Positions 41,007 to 48,994 of a DNA stretch of 64,000 nt are shown piece after piece. The stretch spans positions 42,104 through 106,103 of the forward strand of contig JBQTKD010000035.1 of NCBI GenBank assembly GCA_052386455.1. The letters are read 5' to 3'. Source of the DNA: JBQTKD01 sp052386455 (GTDB lineage: Bacteria > Actinomycetota > Actinomycetes > Sporichthyales > Sporichthyaceae). The notes beneath the pieces were generated by a model. That model worked only from the letters and a program-made list of their open reading frames with translations. It searched no databases and was not told where the DNA came from. The position numbers and the translations under genes are program-made. Within the stretch, counting starts at the first letter, position 1; every line of letters starts with the position of its first letter.

Positions 41007-41013
41007 CGTAGCG

Positions 41014-41655
41014 TCAGGAACGAGCCGCGGCGGCCTCGGCCGCGACCACGGCCCCCTGCAGGAACGCCAGCACGGTCTGTGCGAACAGTTCTTCGGCGGA
41101 GTCCCACGGGTTGGCGTCGACGGCCGCGGCAAGCGCGGGCTCGGTCTCCCGGTTGAGCGACGGGAAGAGCACCCCGCGGGTCTCTTCGCTCTTGCTCGCC
41201 TGCATGAGTGCCGCCCCAACGGTCAGGGTCTCCAGACCGTCGAGGATCAAGGCCTGGGCGGCCACCGGTACGCCGTACTCGTTCATGACCTTGGCGGCGT
41301 TGTCGTAGAGCGCCGTGAGCACGTCGCGAGGGAGGAACTCGAGGATGATCGGCGCCACGTTGGGGTGGCGCAGGATCGTGCGGCGGAAGTTCACGCCGAG
41401 CTTCACGAACCAGTCCGTCCAGTCGTCGCCGGGGCGCCGCAGCGGGGCCGGCGTCTGCCGAACCACCAGGCGCGCGACCTCGGCCATGATGTCCGCCCGG
41501 TCGGCAAAGTGGTGGTAGAGCGACGGCGCGCGGACGCCGAACTCCCGAGCGAGGCGGGGCGTGCTGCAGGCGGAAAGCCCTTCCGCGTCGATGATCTGCA
41601 GGGCGGCGGCCACCACGAGATCTCTGCTCAGCAGGGGCGACGACGGACGAGGCAT
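41014..41655 (-). CDS. TetR-family regulator
   Basis: Protein of about 213 aa with helix-turn-helix CSTPRLAREFGVRAPSLYHHFADRAD and a TetR C-terminal domain (WTDWFVKLGVNFRRTILRHPNV, LDGLETLTVGAALMQAS). ATG 41655 gives a normal short N-terminus; GTG 41682, preceded by GAGGAA, is the alternative. Divergent from the aldehyde dehydrogenase/P450 operon with the dyad at 41745 between them, so it probably represses that operon. Confidence 0.88.
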   Translation of the reverse strand: MPRPSSPLLSRDLVVAAALQIIDAEGLSACSTPRLAREFGVRAPSLYHHFADRADIMAEVARLVVRQTPAPLRRPGDDWTDWFVKLGVNFRRTILRHPNVAPIILEFLPRDVLTALYDNAAKVMNEYGVPVAAQALILDGLETLTVGAALMQASKSEETRGVLFPSLNRETEPALAAAVDANPWDSAEELFAQTVLAFLQGAVVAAEAAAARS

Positions 41656-41744
41656 GCGCCCATTATCACTCGGGCTCCTCACTCGTTCCTCGCTCGTCGC
41701 GCTCGCTCGGCCGCGGGATTATGCCGCAACGTACGCTTTCGCCG

Positions 41745-41764
41745 CCTTACCTACAGTGATAAGG
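41745..41764. promoter_or_regulatory. Dyad CCTTA-N10-TAAGG upstream of aldehyde dehydrogenase operon
   Basis: Arms CCTTA and TAAGG flank CCTACAGTGA. It sits 23 bp upstream of the aldehyde dehydrogenase ATG and 90 bp from the divergent TetR start. The reverse strand contains CTGTAGGT, resembling the CTGTAGGTTT core found at 57549 and 60460. Confidence 0.45.
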
Positions 41765-41786
41765 TTTAGGTGTCTGGAGGCGCCCC

Positions 41787-43289
41787 ATGCTTCGGTACCC
41801 GAACTACGTCGACGGCGACTGGCGGGAGAGCACTGCTCTCGGCATCGACGTGGACGATCCCTCGACCGGCGAGATCGTCGCGACCGTGCCCGACAGCACG
41901 TCGGCGGACATCGACGCCGCCGTCGCGGCCGCTCGCCGTGCCTTCGTCCAAGGACCGTGGTCCCGCCTGCCCGTCGCGGAGCGCGCGGAGTACCTGCGCG
42001 CGCTCGCCGGTGCGCTCGAAGCCCGGTTCGACGAGCTGGCCGAGGGCCTGGTTCGGGACACCGGATGCACCGTCCGCCTCGCGCCCCTGCTACAGGCCGG
42101 CGCACCGCTCGCGCACCTGCGCGACTTCGCGGACATGGCTCCGCTGCTCGCCGCGCCCCTGCCGTACCCGATCCAGCGCACGCCCGGCTTCGGTCAGTGG
42201 GAGCTCCACCGCGAGCCGCTCGGCGTCGTCGGCGGCTTCACTCCGTACAACTTCCCGCTGTTCATCGCGGTCTGGAAGGCCGCGCCCGCGCTGCTGGCCG
42301 GCAACACCGTCGTGCTCAAGCCCTCGCCGCTCACCCCGTTCGGGCTGCACGCCCTCGCGGAGGCGTGCACCGAGGTCGGCCTGCCGCCCGGCGTCCTGAA
42401 CATCGTCCACGGAGACCGCACCGCCGGCGAGGCGCTCGCCGCGCACCCGGACGTGGACCTGGTGACCTTCACCGGCAGCACCGCCGTCGGCAAGGAGGTC
42501 ATGCGCGCCGCCGCCGGCACCGCCAAAGAGGTTCTGCTGGAGCTCGGCGGCAAGTCCCCGGCGATCGTGCTGCCGGACGCGGACGCCGAACTCGCCGTCC
42601 GCGGCACCCTGTTCAGCAGCATGATGCAGTCCGGCCAGGCGTGCGTCGCGACCACGCGCATGCTCGTCCCGGATTCCCGGTACGACGAGATCTGCGACCT
42701 CCTCGCCGAACGCGCGGGTGCCATGGTGCTCGGCCCGGCCGACGACTACGCCTCCGACGTCGGTCCCGTCATCTCCGCTCGCCAGCGGGAGAAGGTGGAG
42801 AAGTTCGTCTCCGCGGGCGTCGAGCACGGTGGGCGGATGCTCGTCGGTGCGGACAGGCCGAGCGGCCTCCCGGACGGCGGGCACTACGTTCCGCCGACGG
42901 TGCTCGTCGACCTCGACAACGACAACCCGGCGGCTCGCGACGAGATCTTCGGCCCGGTGCTCTCGGTGGTCCGGTACTCCCAGGTCTCCGAGGCGATCCG
43001 GATGGCGAACGACTCGCGGTACGGCCTCGCGTCGTCGGTGTGGAGCACGAACCTGCCGCGCGCCCGCGAGGTAGCCGCGCAGATTCAGTCCGGACTGTGC
43101 TGGATCAACGACGTCGCCCAGGCCGACGTCGCGCGTACCCCCTTCGCCGGCCGCAAGGAAAGCGGCGTAGGAAGTGAGCTGGGCCCCGACGGGCTGTACG
43201 CGTACACGAAGATCAAGAGTCTCTACACCGCCCTGGACAGCGACCTCGACGCGCGGCCGTACTCGGCCGTCGGCGGGGAGTGGGAGTGA
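41787..43289 (+). CDS. NAD(P)-dependent aldehyde dehydrogenase
   Basis: Oxidises an aldehyde to the acid. The 500-aa protein has VVGGFTPYNFPLFIAVWKAAP, FTGSTAVGKEVM, the general base Glu in LLELGGKSPAIV and the nucleophile in MQSGQACVATTRM (Cys286). GGAGG precedes the ATG. First gene of a rightward operon, overlapping the P450 coding region closely (stop 43289, P450 ATG 43292). Likely oxidises the aldehyde produced from P450-hydroxylated or cleaved intermediates. Confidence 0.95.
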   Translation: MLRYPNYVDGDWRESTALGIDVDDPSTGEIVATVPDSTSADIDAAVAAARRAFVQGPWSRLPVAERAEYLRALAGALEARFDELAEGLVRDTGCTVRLAPLLQAGAPLAHLRDFADMAPLLAAPLPYPIQRTPGFGQWELHREPLGVVGGFTPYNFPLFIAVWKAAPALLAGNTVVLKPSPLTPFGLHALAEACTEVGLPPGVLNIVHGDRTAGEALAAHPDVDLVTFTGSTAVGKEVMRAAAGTAKEVLLELGGKSPAIVLPDADAELAVRGTLFSSMMQSGQACVATTRMLVPDSRYDEICDLLAERAGAMVLGPADDYASDVGPVISARQREKVEKFVSAGVEHGGRMLVGADRPSGLPDGGHYVPPTVLVDLDNDNPAARDEIFGPVLSVVRYSQVSEAIRMANDSRYGLASSVWSTNLPRAREVAAQIQSGLCWINDVAQADVARTPFAGRKESGVGSELGPDGLYAYTKIKSLYTALDSDLDARPYSAVGGEWE

Positions 43290-43291
43290 CC

Positions 43292-44545
43292 ATGGACAAG
43301 TGCCCGTTCACGCACACGTCGCCGGAGATCCAGACCGACTTCGACGTGCACGACCCGGTCATCGTCGACGACATCTTCGAGCGGTACGCGGACCTGCGCG
43401 AGCGCTGCCCGGTCGCGCACTCCACCAAGTACGGCGGGCACTGGGTCGCCACGAAGTTCGACGACATCTCCGACATCCTGCGGGACCCGGCGATCTTCTC
43501 CAGCGAGTGCGTGAACATTCCGCCGACCATCGGCCAGGACGGCCCGATGATCCCGCTCGAGGTGGACCCCCCGGACCACACCGAGTACCGCAGGCTCATG
43601 ACGCCGCTGTTCTCGCCGACGCGCATGCGCGCGCTCGAGCCGAAAATCCGCGAGATCGTCCGCGAACTGCTCGACGACATCGGCGACGCCGAGGAGGTCG
43701 AGTTCGTCGAGGCGTTCGCGAAGGAACTGCCCACCCGCGTGTTCCTGTCTCTGATGGGCTGGTCCCACGACGACGCCGAGCGCCTGAACGACTGGACCGA
43801 CCGGATCATCCTCGGCCTGCCCGGCGCGAGCGAGGAGGAGACCACCGCGTACCGCATGGAGGCGGCACTGGAGGTCTACGCGTACTTCGCCGAGATGATC
43901 GACGATCGGTTCGAGAAGCGCGACGACCCGGACCACCCGCGCCCGACCAACCCCGACGTCGACGACATCACCGACGTCCTCGTGAACGGCACCTTCGGGG
44001 ACCGCGACCTCACGCAGTTCGAGATGCTCAACATGATGTTCCTGATGATGGTCGGCGGCCTGCACACCGTGCAGGGCCAGATCGCGCAGAACGTCATCTA
44101 CCTCGCCGAGCACCCGGCCCACCGCAAGGAACTCGTCGACAACCCCTCGCTGATTCCCGAAGCGATGGAGGAACTGCTGCGGTACGAGTCGGCGATCGCG
44201 CCGGCTCGCGTCGTTCAGGTCGACACGATCCTGAACGGCGTGCAGTTGCGCGCCGGCGACCGCATCCTCATCCCACTCGGCGCAGGCAACAGGGACCCGG
44301 AGAAGTTCGACCGGCCCGACGAGGTGGACTTCACCCGCGAATCGATTCCGCACCTCGCCTTCGGCGGCGGGCGGCACCGCTGCATCGGCGCGCACCTCGC
44401 GCGCATCGAGCTGCAGATCGCCTTCGAGGAACTCCACCGCCGCTTCCCGCACTACCGGCTGAACCCCGACTCGCCGCCGGTCAAGCACGTCAGCCAGGTC
44501 CGCGGCGTCGTGAGTCTTCCCCTGCTGCTCAACCAGTCCATCTGA
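43292..44545 (+). CDS. Cytochrome P450 with unusual I-helix
   Basis: Heme monooxygenase of 417 aa, soluble bacterial type. The heme loop HLAFGGGRHRCIGAHLAR (Cys364) and ExxR at Glu294-Arg297 are present. The I-helix oxygen-binding motif, normally (A/G)Gx(D/E)T, reads GGLHT (residues 255-259) in LMMVGGLHTVQGQ, with His in place of the acidic residue. Such changes occur in P450s with altered proton delivery. ATG 43292 with GGGAG upstream is preferred to GTG 43280. Operon partner of an aldehyde dehydrogenase and an SCP2 protein, so a hydrophobic substrate is likely. Confidence 0.93.
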   Translation: MDKCPFTHTSPEIQTDFDVHDPVIVDDIFERYADLRERCPVAHSTKYGGHWVATKFDDISDILRDPAIFSSECVNIPPTIGQDGPMIPLEVDPPDHTEYRRLMTPLFSPTRMRALEPKIREIVRELLDDIGDAEEVEFVEAFAKELPTRVFLSLMGWSHDDAERLNDWTDRIILGLPGASEEETTAYRMEAALEVYAYFAEMIDDRFEKRDDPDHPRPTNPDVDDITDVLVNGTFGDRDLTQFEMLNMMFLMMVGGLHTVQGQIAQNVIYLAEHPAHRKELVDNPSLIPEAMEELLRYESAIAPARVVQVDTILNGVQLRAGDRILIPLGAGNRDPEKFDRPDEVDFTRESIPHLAFGGGRHRCIGAHLARIELQIAFEELHRRFPHYRLNPDSPPVKHVSQVRGVVSLPLLLNQSI

Positions 44546-44573
44546 GCCTGTACTGCCACGAGAAGGGGCACCA

Positions 44574-44963
44574 ATGACCGTCAAGCTTGGGACCGTCGAC
44601 TTCTACCAGGCGATGGCCGACGAACTGAACAACGACCCCGTGTGGGCCGACAAGGGCGCGAACATCAACTTCGTGATGGTCTACAACTACGAGGCGCCGA
44701 TCGAGGGCTCGTTCCACGCGAAGTTCGAAGGCGGCAAGGTCACCGACGTCCGCGACGCGACCCCGCAGGACGTCGAGACGGCCGACTTCGTCATCAGCGG
44801 CTCGTCGGACGTGTGGGGCGGCATCTTCAAGAAGCAGATCAACCCGACCGTCGCCCTGACGCGGGGTCAGTTGCGCGTCCGCGGCAAGATGTCCGTGCTG
44901 CTGAAGAACATGTCCGCGTTCCAGCACGTCATCGTCGCGATGACCCGCGTCGACTTCGAGTAG
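44574..44963 (+). CDS. SCP2 sterol-carrier domain protein
   Basis: Stand-alone SCP2-like lipid-binding protein of 129 aa that may carry hydrophobic or acyl-CoA intermediates between enzymes. Features are INFVMVYNYEAPIEGSFHAKFEGG, ADFVISGSSDVWGGIFKKQINP and RGQLRVRGKMSVLLKNMSAF, the usual SCP2 core with the conserved G-x-L-x-V-x-G-x-M. AAGGGG precedes its ATG. The TAG stop overlaps the GTG of the CoA-transferase gene (TAGTG). Consistent with a sterol- or terpenoid-type pathway. Confidence 0.9.
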   Translation: MTVKLGTVDFYQAMADELNNDPVWADKGANINFVMVYNYEAPIEGSFHAKFEGGKVTDVRDATPQDVETADFVISGSSDVWGGIFKKQINPTVALTRGQLRVRGKMSVLLKNMSAFQHVIVAMTRVDFE

Positions 44964-46450
44964 TGCTCACCGATCGTCTGCGGGCGGCGGTCGCGAGTCC
45001 GCTGACCCGCGACGATGCGATCGACCTGCATTCCGAACTCGACGCGGTTCTTGCCGACGTCGGGCTGAAGGCCGGGGACTCCGGCGGTGCCGTCGACTTC
45101 GTCGGCGCCGACCCGATCGTGCCGTCGGTTGTGGCGACCGCCTCGGCCGCCGCTTTGGGGTTGGTCGCGAAGTCGGTGGCGATCGCGGCACTGTGGCAGG
45201 CACGCGGGGGGACCGGCCAAGACATCTCGATGGACCTGCGGACCGCGCCCCGGCGGCTGTGCCCGTTCTACGAGGGGCGCTGGGAACTGCTCAACGGCCT
45301 GCCCAACGCCAACGACTTCGACCGCATGACCTCCCTGCTGTACACGAACTTCTGGCGCACCGCCGACGGCCGGTGGGTGCTGCCCCAGGGGCACTATCCG
45401 AAGCAGCGCGTCGAGACCCTGAAGCTCCTGCAGACCTACGACGAGCCCGCTGCCGTGGCGGCGGCCATCGCGCGGTGGGACGCCGCCGAACTCGAAGAGG
45501 CCGGCGCCACCGCGGGGGTCGTGCTGCCGATGCTGCGCACGACCGAGGAATTCCTCGCGCTGCCGCAGTACACCGACGTGCTCGCTGCGATGCCGCTGAT
45601 CGAGCTGGAGAAGATCGGGGACTCCGACCCCGAGCCGTTCGGTACGGGGGACCAGCCGCTGGCCGGGATCCGGGCGCTCGGGCTCTCGCACGTCATCGCC
45701 GGCGGTGGCATCGGCCGCACCCTCGCGACGCACGGAGCCGACGCGCTGAACGTGTGGGCTCCCATGGCCTACGAGGCCGGAATCCCCTTCCACACCGCGC
45801 AGTACGGCGTGCGGACCACTCGCCTGCACTACGACGGACGGCGCGGCGGCGAGACGCTGCGCGAGCTCGCCCGGACGGGCGACGTGTTCTACACGAACCG
45901 CCGCCCGCGGCTGCAGGAACGCCTGGGTGTGACGGCGCGTCAGCTCGCCGAACTGCGCCCCGGCATCGTCCACGCGAGCGTCACGCTGCACGGCGAACAC
46001 GGCCCGTGGGCCGGGCGCGCCGGCTTCGACCAGACCGCCGGCTCGATCGTCGGGATGATGCTGCTCGAAGGCTCTGCCGACGCCCCCAAGCTTCCCGTTG
46101 TCACCGTCGTCAACGACTGGATCGTGCCGTGGCTGGCCACGGCCGGCATCGTCGCCGCGCTGATGCGTCGCGCGAACGAGGGCGGCAGCTACCGCGTCCA
46201 CGTCTCGCTCACGCGCGTCGCCGCGTGGATCCTGTCGCTCGGCATCTTCGACAAGTCCTACGCGGCCGAGGTCGCAGGCACCGACGGCGCGCACGCCTAC
46301 CTAGAGCCCGAGCTCTTGCTGTCCGACGGCCCGCTGGGCCGCTACCAGGGCGTCACCGACCAGGTGCGGATGAGCGCGACGCCCGGAAACTTCCGCTTCG
46401 GCCTGCTCCCCATGGGCTCCGCACGCCCGGAATGGCTGGACCCGCGATGA
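44963..46450 (+). CDS. CoA-transferase family III-like protein with swapped domain order
   Basis: Protein of 495 aa. Residues about 230-450 resemble the N-terminal half of CaiB/BaiF enzymes (QPLAGIRALGLSHVIAGGGIG, DVFYTNRRPRLQERLGV, AGFDQTAGSIVGMM with Asp356 at the catalytic Asp position). Residues about 45-225 resemble the normal C-terminal half (DISMDLRTAPRRL, TADGRWVLPQGHYPKQR, TTEEFLALPQYTDVLAAMPLIELEKIG). The order is therefore reversed, as in a circular permutation. GTG 44963 overlaps the SCP2 stop. Role in CoA transfer within the operon inferred. Confidence 0.75.
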   Translation: MLTDRLRAAVASPLTRDDAIDLHSELDAVLADVGLKAGDSGGAVDFVGADPIVPSVVATASAAALGLVAKSVAIAALWQARGGTGQDISMDLRTAPRRLCPFYEGRWELLNGLPNANDFDRMTSLLYTNFWRTADGRWVLPQGHYPKQRVETLKLLQTYDEPAAVAAAIARWDAAELEEAGATAGVVLPMLRTTEEFLALPQYTDVLAAMPLIELEKIGDSDPEPFGTGDQPLAGIRALGLSHVIAGGGIGRTLATHGADALNVWAPMAYEAGIPFHTAQYGVRTTRLHYDGRRGGETLRELARTGDVFYTNRRPRLQERLGVTARQLAELRPGIVHASVTLHGEHGPWAGRAGFDQTAGSIVGMMLLEGSADAPKLPVVTVVNDWIVPWLATAGIVAALMRRANEGGSYRVHVSLTRVAAWILSLGIFDKSYAAEVAGTDGAHAYLEPELLLSDGPLGRYQGVTDQVRMSATPGNFRFGLLPMGSARPEWLDPR

Positions 46451-46470
46451 CCCACCTCGCCATCTCTTCG

Positions 46471-46530
46471 CCGATAGTGCAGTCTGGGCTCGCTTTTCGG
46501 GCTCCAGGCGTACCTGGACTGCGCTATCGG
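46471..46530. repeat. Branched hairpin between CoA-transferase and AtuA genes
   Basis: Arms CCGATAGTGCAGTC (46471-46484) and GACTGCGCTATCGG (46517-46530) pair over 14 bp with one G-U. The loop contains a second hairpin CCAGG-CGTA-CCTGG (46504-46517 region). It fills the gap between two same-strand genes and could end or process the operon mRNA. Confidence 0.8.
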
Positions 46531-46559
46531 GAGTGTTCCGGTACGCAGGGAGTGGGCCG

Positions 46560-48338
46560 ATGACCCGCAACCCGATCCGGATCGGCAACTGCTCCGGGTT
46601 CAACGGAGACCGGCGCAGCGCGATCCGCGAGATCCTCGACGGGGATCCCGTCGACGTCGTCGTCGGGGACTACCTGGCCGAGGTGACCCTGGCGGGGATG
46701 GTGTCCCGTGTCGCATCCGGCAAGGGTCGGGCGTGGTCGGAGGAGTTCCTGGTCCAACTCGACGGGAGCCTCGCCGACGTTCTCGACCGCGGCATCAAGC
46801 TCGTCGTCGACGCCGGAGCGTTCGACCCGGCCGGGCTGGCAGGCGAGGTCCGCAAACTCGCGGCCGAGCTCGGGCGGACCGCGAACGTCGCCCACGTCGA
46901 AGGCGACAACCTGCTGGACCGCCTCGACGAACTGACCGCAGCGGGGGAGACCTTCCCGTCGTTGGACACGGGCGAGCCGCTCTCGGCGTGGGGCCTCAAG
47001 CCGTCGAGCGCGAACGCCTATCTCGGCGGCTGGGGAATCGTCGAGGCGCTGCGCTCCGGCGCGGATGTCGTGATCTGCGGTCGCGTCACCGACGCCTCGC
47101 TCGTCGTCGGCCCCGCGGCGTGGTGGCACGGTTGGGGGCCGGACGACTTCGATGCCCTGGCGGGCGCGGTCGTCGCCGGGCACGTCATCGAGTGCGGGCC
47201 GCAGGCGACGGGCGGCAACTTCTCCGGCTTCGCCGCCGTGCCCGGCATGCTGCACCCCGGTTTCCCGATCGCCGAGATCGCAGCCGACGGCTCGTGTGTG
47301 ATCACCAAGCACGCCAACGCCGGTGGCGCGGTCACGACCGACACCGTCAAGGCCCAACTGCTCTACGAGATCCAGGGCCCCATCTATCTCAACCCCGACG
47401 TCACGGTGGACCTGCGTCCGGTGTGCGTCGAGGCCGCGGGGCCCGACCGGGTAAGGGTTTCCGGCACGAAGGGGCTCGCCCCGGCATCGACCACCAAGGT
47501 GGCGATCACCGCCTTCGCCGGGTACGAGAACTCCATCGAGGCCTACCTGTGCGGGCTCGACATCGAGGCCAAGGCCGAGTTGGTGCTGGCGCAGACCACG
47601 CTCGCGCTGGCCGACAGCGGCATCGAGTTCCACCGCATCGACCGCCTCGGCACCGCCGGCGTCGACCCCGCAAGCCTGGAGGAGGCCACGGTCACCCTGC
47701 GGATCGTCGGCCGTTCGGCGGACGCGGATTCCCTTGCCCCGCCGCGGTTCTTCCGCGCGATGGCCTCGGGCATTCTCGGCAGCATCCCCGGCTTCCACTG
47801 CGAGTCCCACCACCTGCGCTTCACCCGGCCGAGCCCCGTCGTCGAGTACTGGCCGGGCATCGTGTCGATTGCGGCCCTGCCCCACGTCGCCGTCCTCGAC
47901 GACGGCACGCGCGTCGTCCCCGTCGAACCGTCGACCCGTGCGGCTCCGCCCACCGTCGGCGCCGACGAGGCCCCGCCGCCCGTCGACGCGGGCCCGTGCC
48001 TCCGCCGTCCGCTCGGTCGCGTCGCCCACGCCCGCTCGGGCGACAAGGGAGGGAACAGCAACGTCGGCATCTGGGTCGCGCCCGAGGCCTACGAGTGGCT
48101 GCGCAGCGAACTGTCCGAGGTGCGTTTCCGCCAGCTCTTCCCCGAGTCCGAGGGCCTGCGCGTCACCCGTCACGAGTTCCCGAACCTGTCCGCCGTCCAC
48201 TTCGTCGTCCACGGCAACCTCGGCACCGGCGCCTCGAGCAACGGCCGCCTCGACGCCCTCGGCAAGTCCGTCGGCGAGTACCTGAGGGCCCGTCACCTAG
48301 ACGTCCCCATCGCCTTCCTCCCCGAGCAGTACCGATGA
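46560..48338 (+). CDS. AtuA-type acyclic terpene utilisation family protein
   Basis: Protein of 592 aa of the AtuA/DUF1446 family. The N-terminal part (about 1-450) has NPIRIGNCSGFNGDRRSAIREIL, VVGDYLAEVTLAGM, NAYLGGWGIVEALRSGADVVICGRVTD and KHANAGGAVTTDTVKAQLLYEIQGP in segments. The C-terminal part (about 480-592) is the AtuA-associated fold RVAHARSGDKGGNSNVGIW. AtuA is needed for citronellol and geraniol use in Pseudomonas, but its reaction is unclear; a hydratase or lyase acting on branched CoA esters is discussed. Preceded and followed by hairpins in the same operon. Confidence 0.88.
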   Translation: MTRNPIRIGNCSGFNGDRRSAIREILDGDPVDVVVGDYLAEVTLAGMVSRVASGKGRAWSEEFLVQLDGSLADVLDRGIKLVVDAGAFDPAGLAGEVRKLAAELGRTANVAHVEGDNLLDRLDELTAAGETFPSLDTGEPLSAWGLKPSSANAYLGGWGIVEALRSGADVVICGRVTDASLVVGPAAWWHGWGPDDFDALAGAVVAGHVIECGPQATGGNFSGFAAVPGMLHPGFPIAEIAADGSCVITKHANAGGAVTTDTVKAQLLYEIQGPIYLNPDVTVDLRPVCVEAAGPDRVRVSGTKGLAPASTTKVAITAFAGYENSIEAYLCGLDIEAKAELVLAQTTLALADSGIEFHRIDRLGTAGVDPASLEEATVTLRIVGRSADADSLAPPRFFRAMASGILGSIPGFHCESHHLRFTRPSPVVEYWPGIVSIAALPHVAVLDDGTRVVPVEPSTRAAPPTVGADEAPPPVDAGPCLRRPLGRVAHARSGDKGGNSNVGIWVAPEAYEWLRSELSEVRFRQLFPESEGLRVTRHEFPNLSAVHFVVHGNLGTGASSNGRLDALGKSVGEYLRARHLDVPIAFLPEQYR

Positions 48339-48355
48339 TCCCCCACCCACTCCCC

Positions 48356-48403
48356 GGGCGTCCGAACAAGAGTGACGCCGGTACCACGCCCGTTCGGACG
48401 CCC
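48356..48403. repeat. GCGTCCG-family hairpin, copy 3
   Basis: Perfect 12-bp arms GGGCGTCCGAAC (48356-48367) and GTTCGGACGCCC (48392-48403). It shares its sequence with the copy 74 bp downstream and lies just after the AtuA stop. Confidence 0.9.
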
Positions 48404-48429
48404 CAGGCACCGCGGGCGGCGGCAGGCGG

Positions 48430-48476
48430 GGGCGTCCGAAGAGGGGTGATGCAGGTGTCACGGTCGTTCGGACGCC
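48430..48476. repeat. GCGTCCG-family hairpin, copy 4
   Basis: Arms GGCGTCCGAA (48431-48440) and TTCGGACGCC (48467-48476), with an inner GTGA/TCAC stem (48446-48449, 48458-48461). A tandem relative of copy 3. It ends 16 bp before the DUF35 start codon, so it could affect that gene's translation. Confidence 0.9.
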
Positions 48477-48492
48477 TTGGGGCGGTGGGGGC

Positions 48493-48912
48493 TTGAACGC
48501 GGTGCGGTTTGGGGCGCGGGCGGAGGGGCCGTCGTACACGGGGCTCGACGTTCCGCATTGGGAAGGGCTCAAGGATGGCGAGCTGCGGATCCAGCGGTGC
48601 GGGGAGTGTGCTCGGTGGATTTGGGTTGCGCAGCCGCTGTGCCCGACCTGCCATGCGTTCGATCCCGGCTGGGAGGCCGTCGAGCCCGTCGGGTTCGTCT
48701 ATGCGTGGACGCGGACATGGCGCGCTTTCCATCCGACTGCCGAGGTCCCCTACGTGACCGTGCTCGTCGAACTCCCGCAGGCCGGCGACACCCGCGTCCT
48801 CGGCATCTTCACCGGGGACGGCGATCCGGTGATCGGCTCCCGAGTCCGCGGCACGTTCGAGCCCGCACCCGACGCGGAGAGTTGGCCGCTTATTCGCTGG
48901 AGTGCGCCGTGA
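48493..48912 (+). CDS. DUF35 zinc-ribbon/OB-fold protein
   Basis: Acyl-CoA-binding partner protein of 139 aa. The N-terminal rubredoxin-like zinc ribbon has IQRCGECARWIWVAQPLCPTC (two CxxC pairs) and the C-terminal OB fold runs VGFVYAWTRTWRAF to VRGTFEPAPD. Such proteins pair with thiolase-like enzymes; with Ltp2 they form the retro-aldolase of steroid side-chain degradation. The next gene is such a thiolase-like protein. TTG 48493 after GGTGGGGG is the longest start; GTG 48502 is possible. Confidence 0.9.
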   Translation: MNAVRFGARAEGPSYTGLDVPHWEGLKDGELRIQRCGECARWIWVAQPLCPTCHAFDPGWEAVEPVGFVYAWTRTWRAFHPTAEVPYVTVLVELPQAGDTRVLGIFTGDGDPVIGSRVRGTFEPAPDAESWPLIRWSAP

Positions 48913-48931
48913 CGCGCCCAGCAGTGCGTTG

Positions 48932-48973
48932 CGTCCGACCGAGGGTGAGCTATAGCGCTCGGATGGTCGGACG
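48932..48973. repeat. GCGTCCG-family hairpin, copy 5
   Basis: Arms CGTCCGACC (48932-48940) and GGTCGGACG (48965-48973) with GAG/CTC inside. The left half from 48927 through GTGAGCTATAG is the same as copy 1 at 31019 except for one base. It lies between the DUF35 and thiolase-like genes. Confidence 0.88.
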
Positions 48974-48994
48974 TTGCGGGGTGGGGGTACAGCG

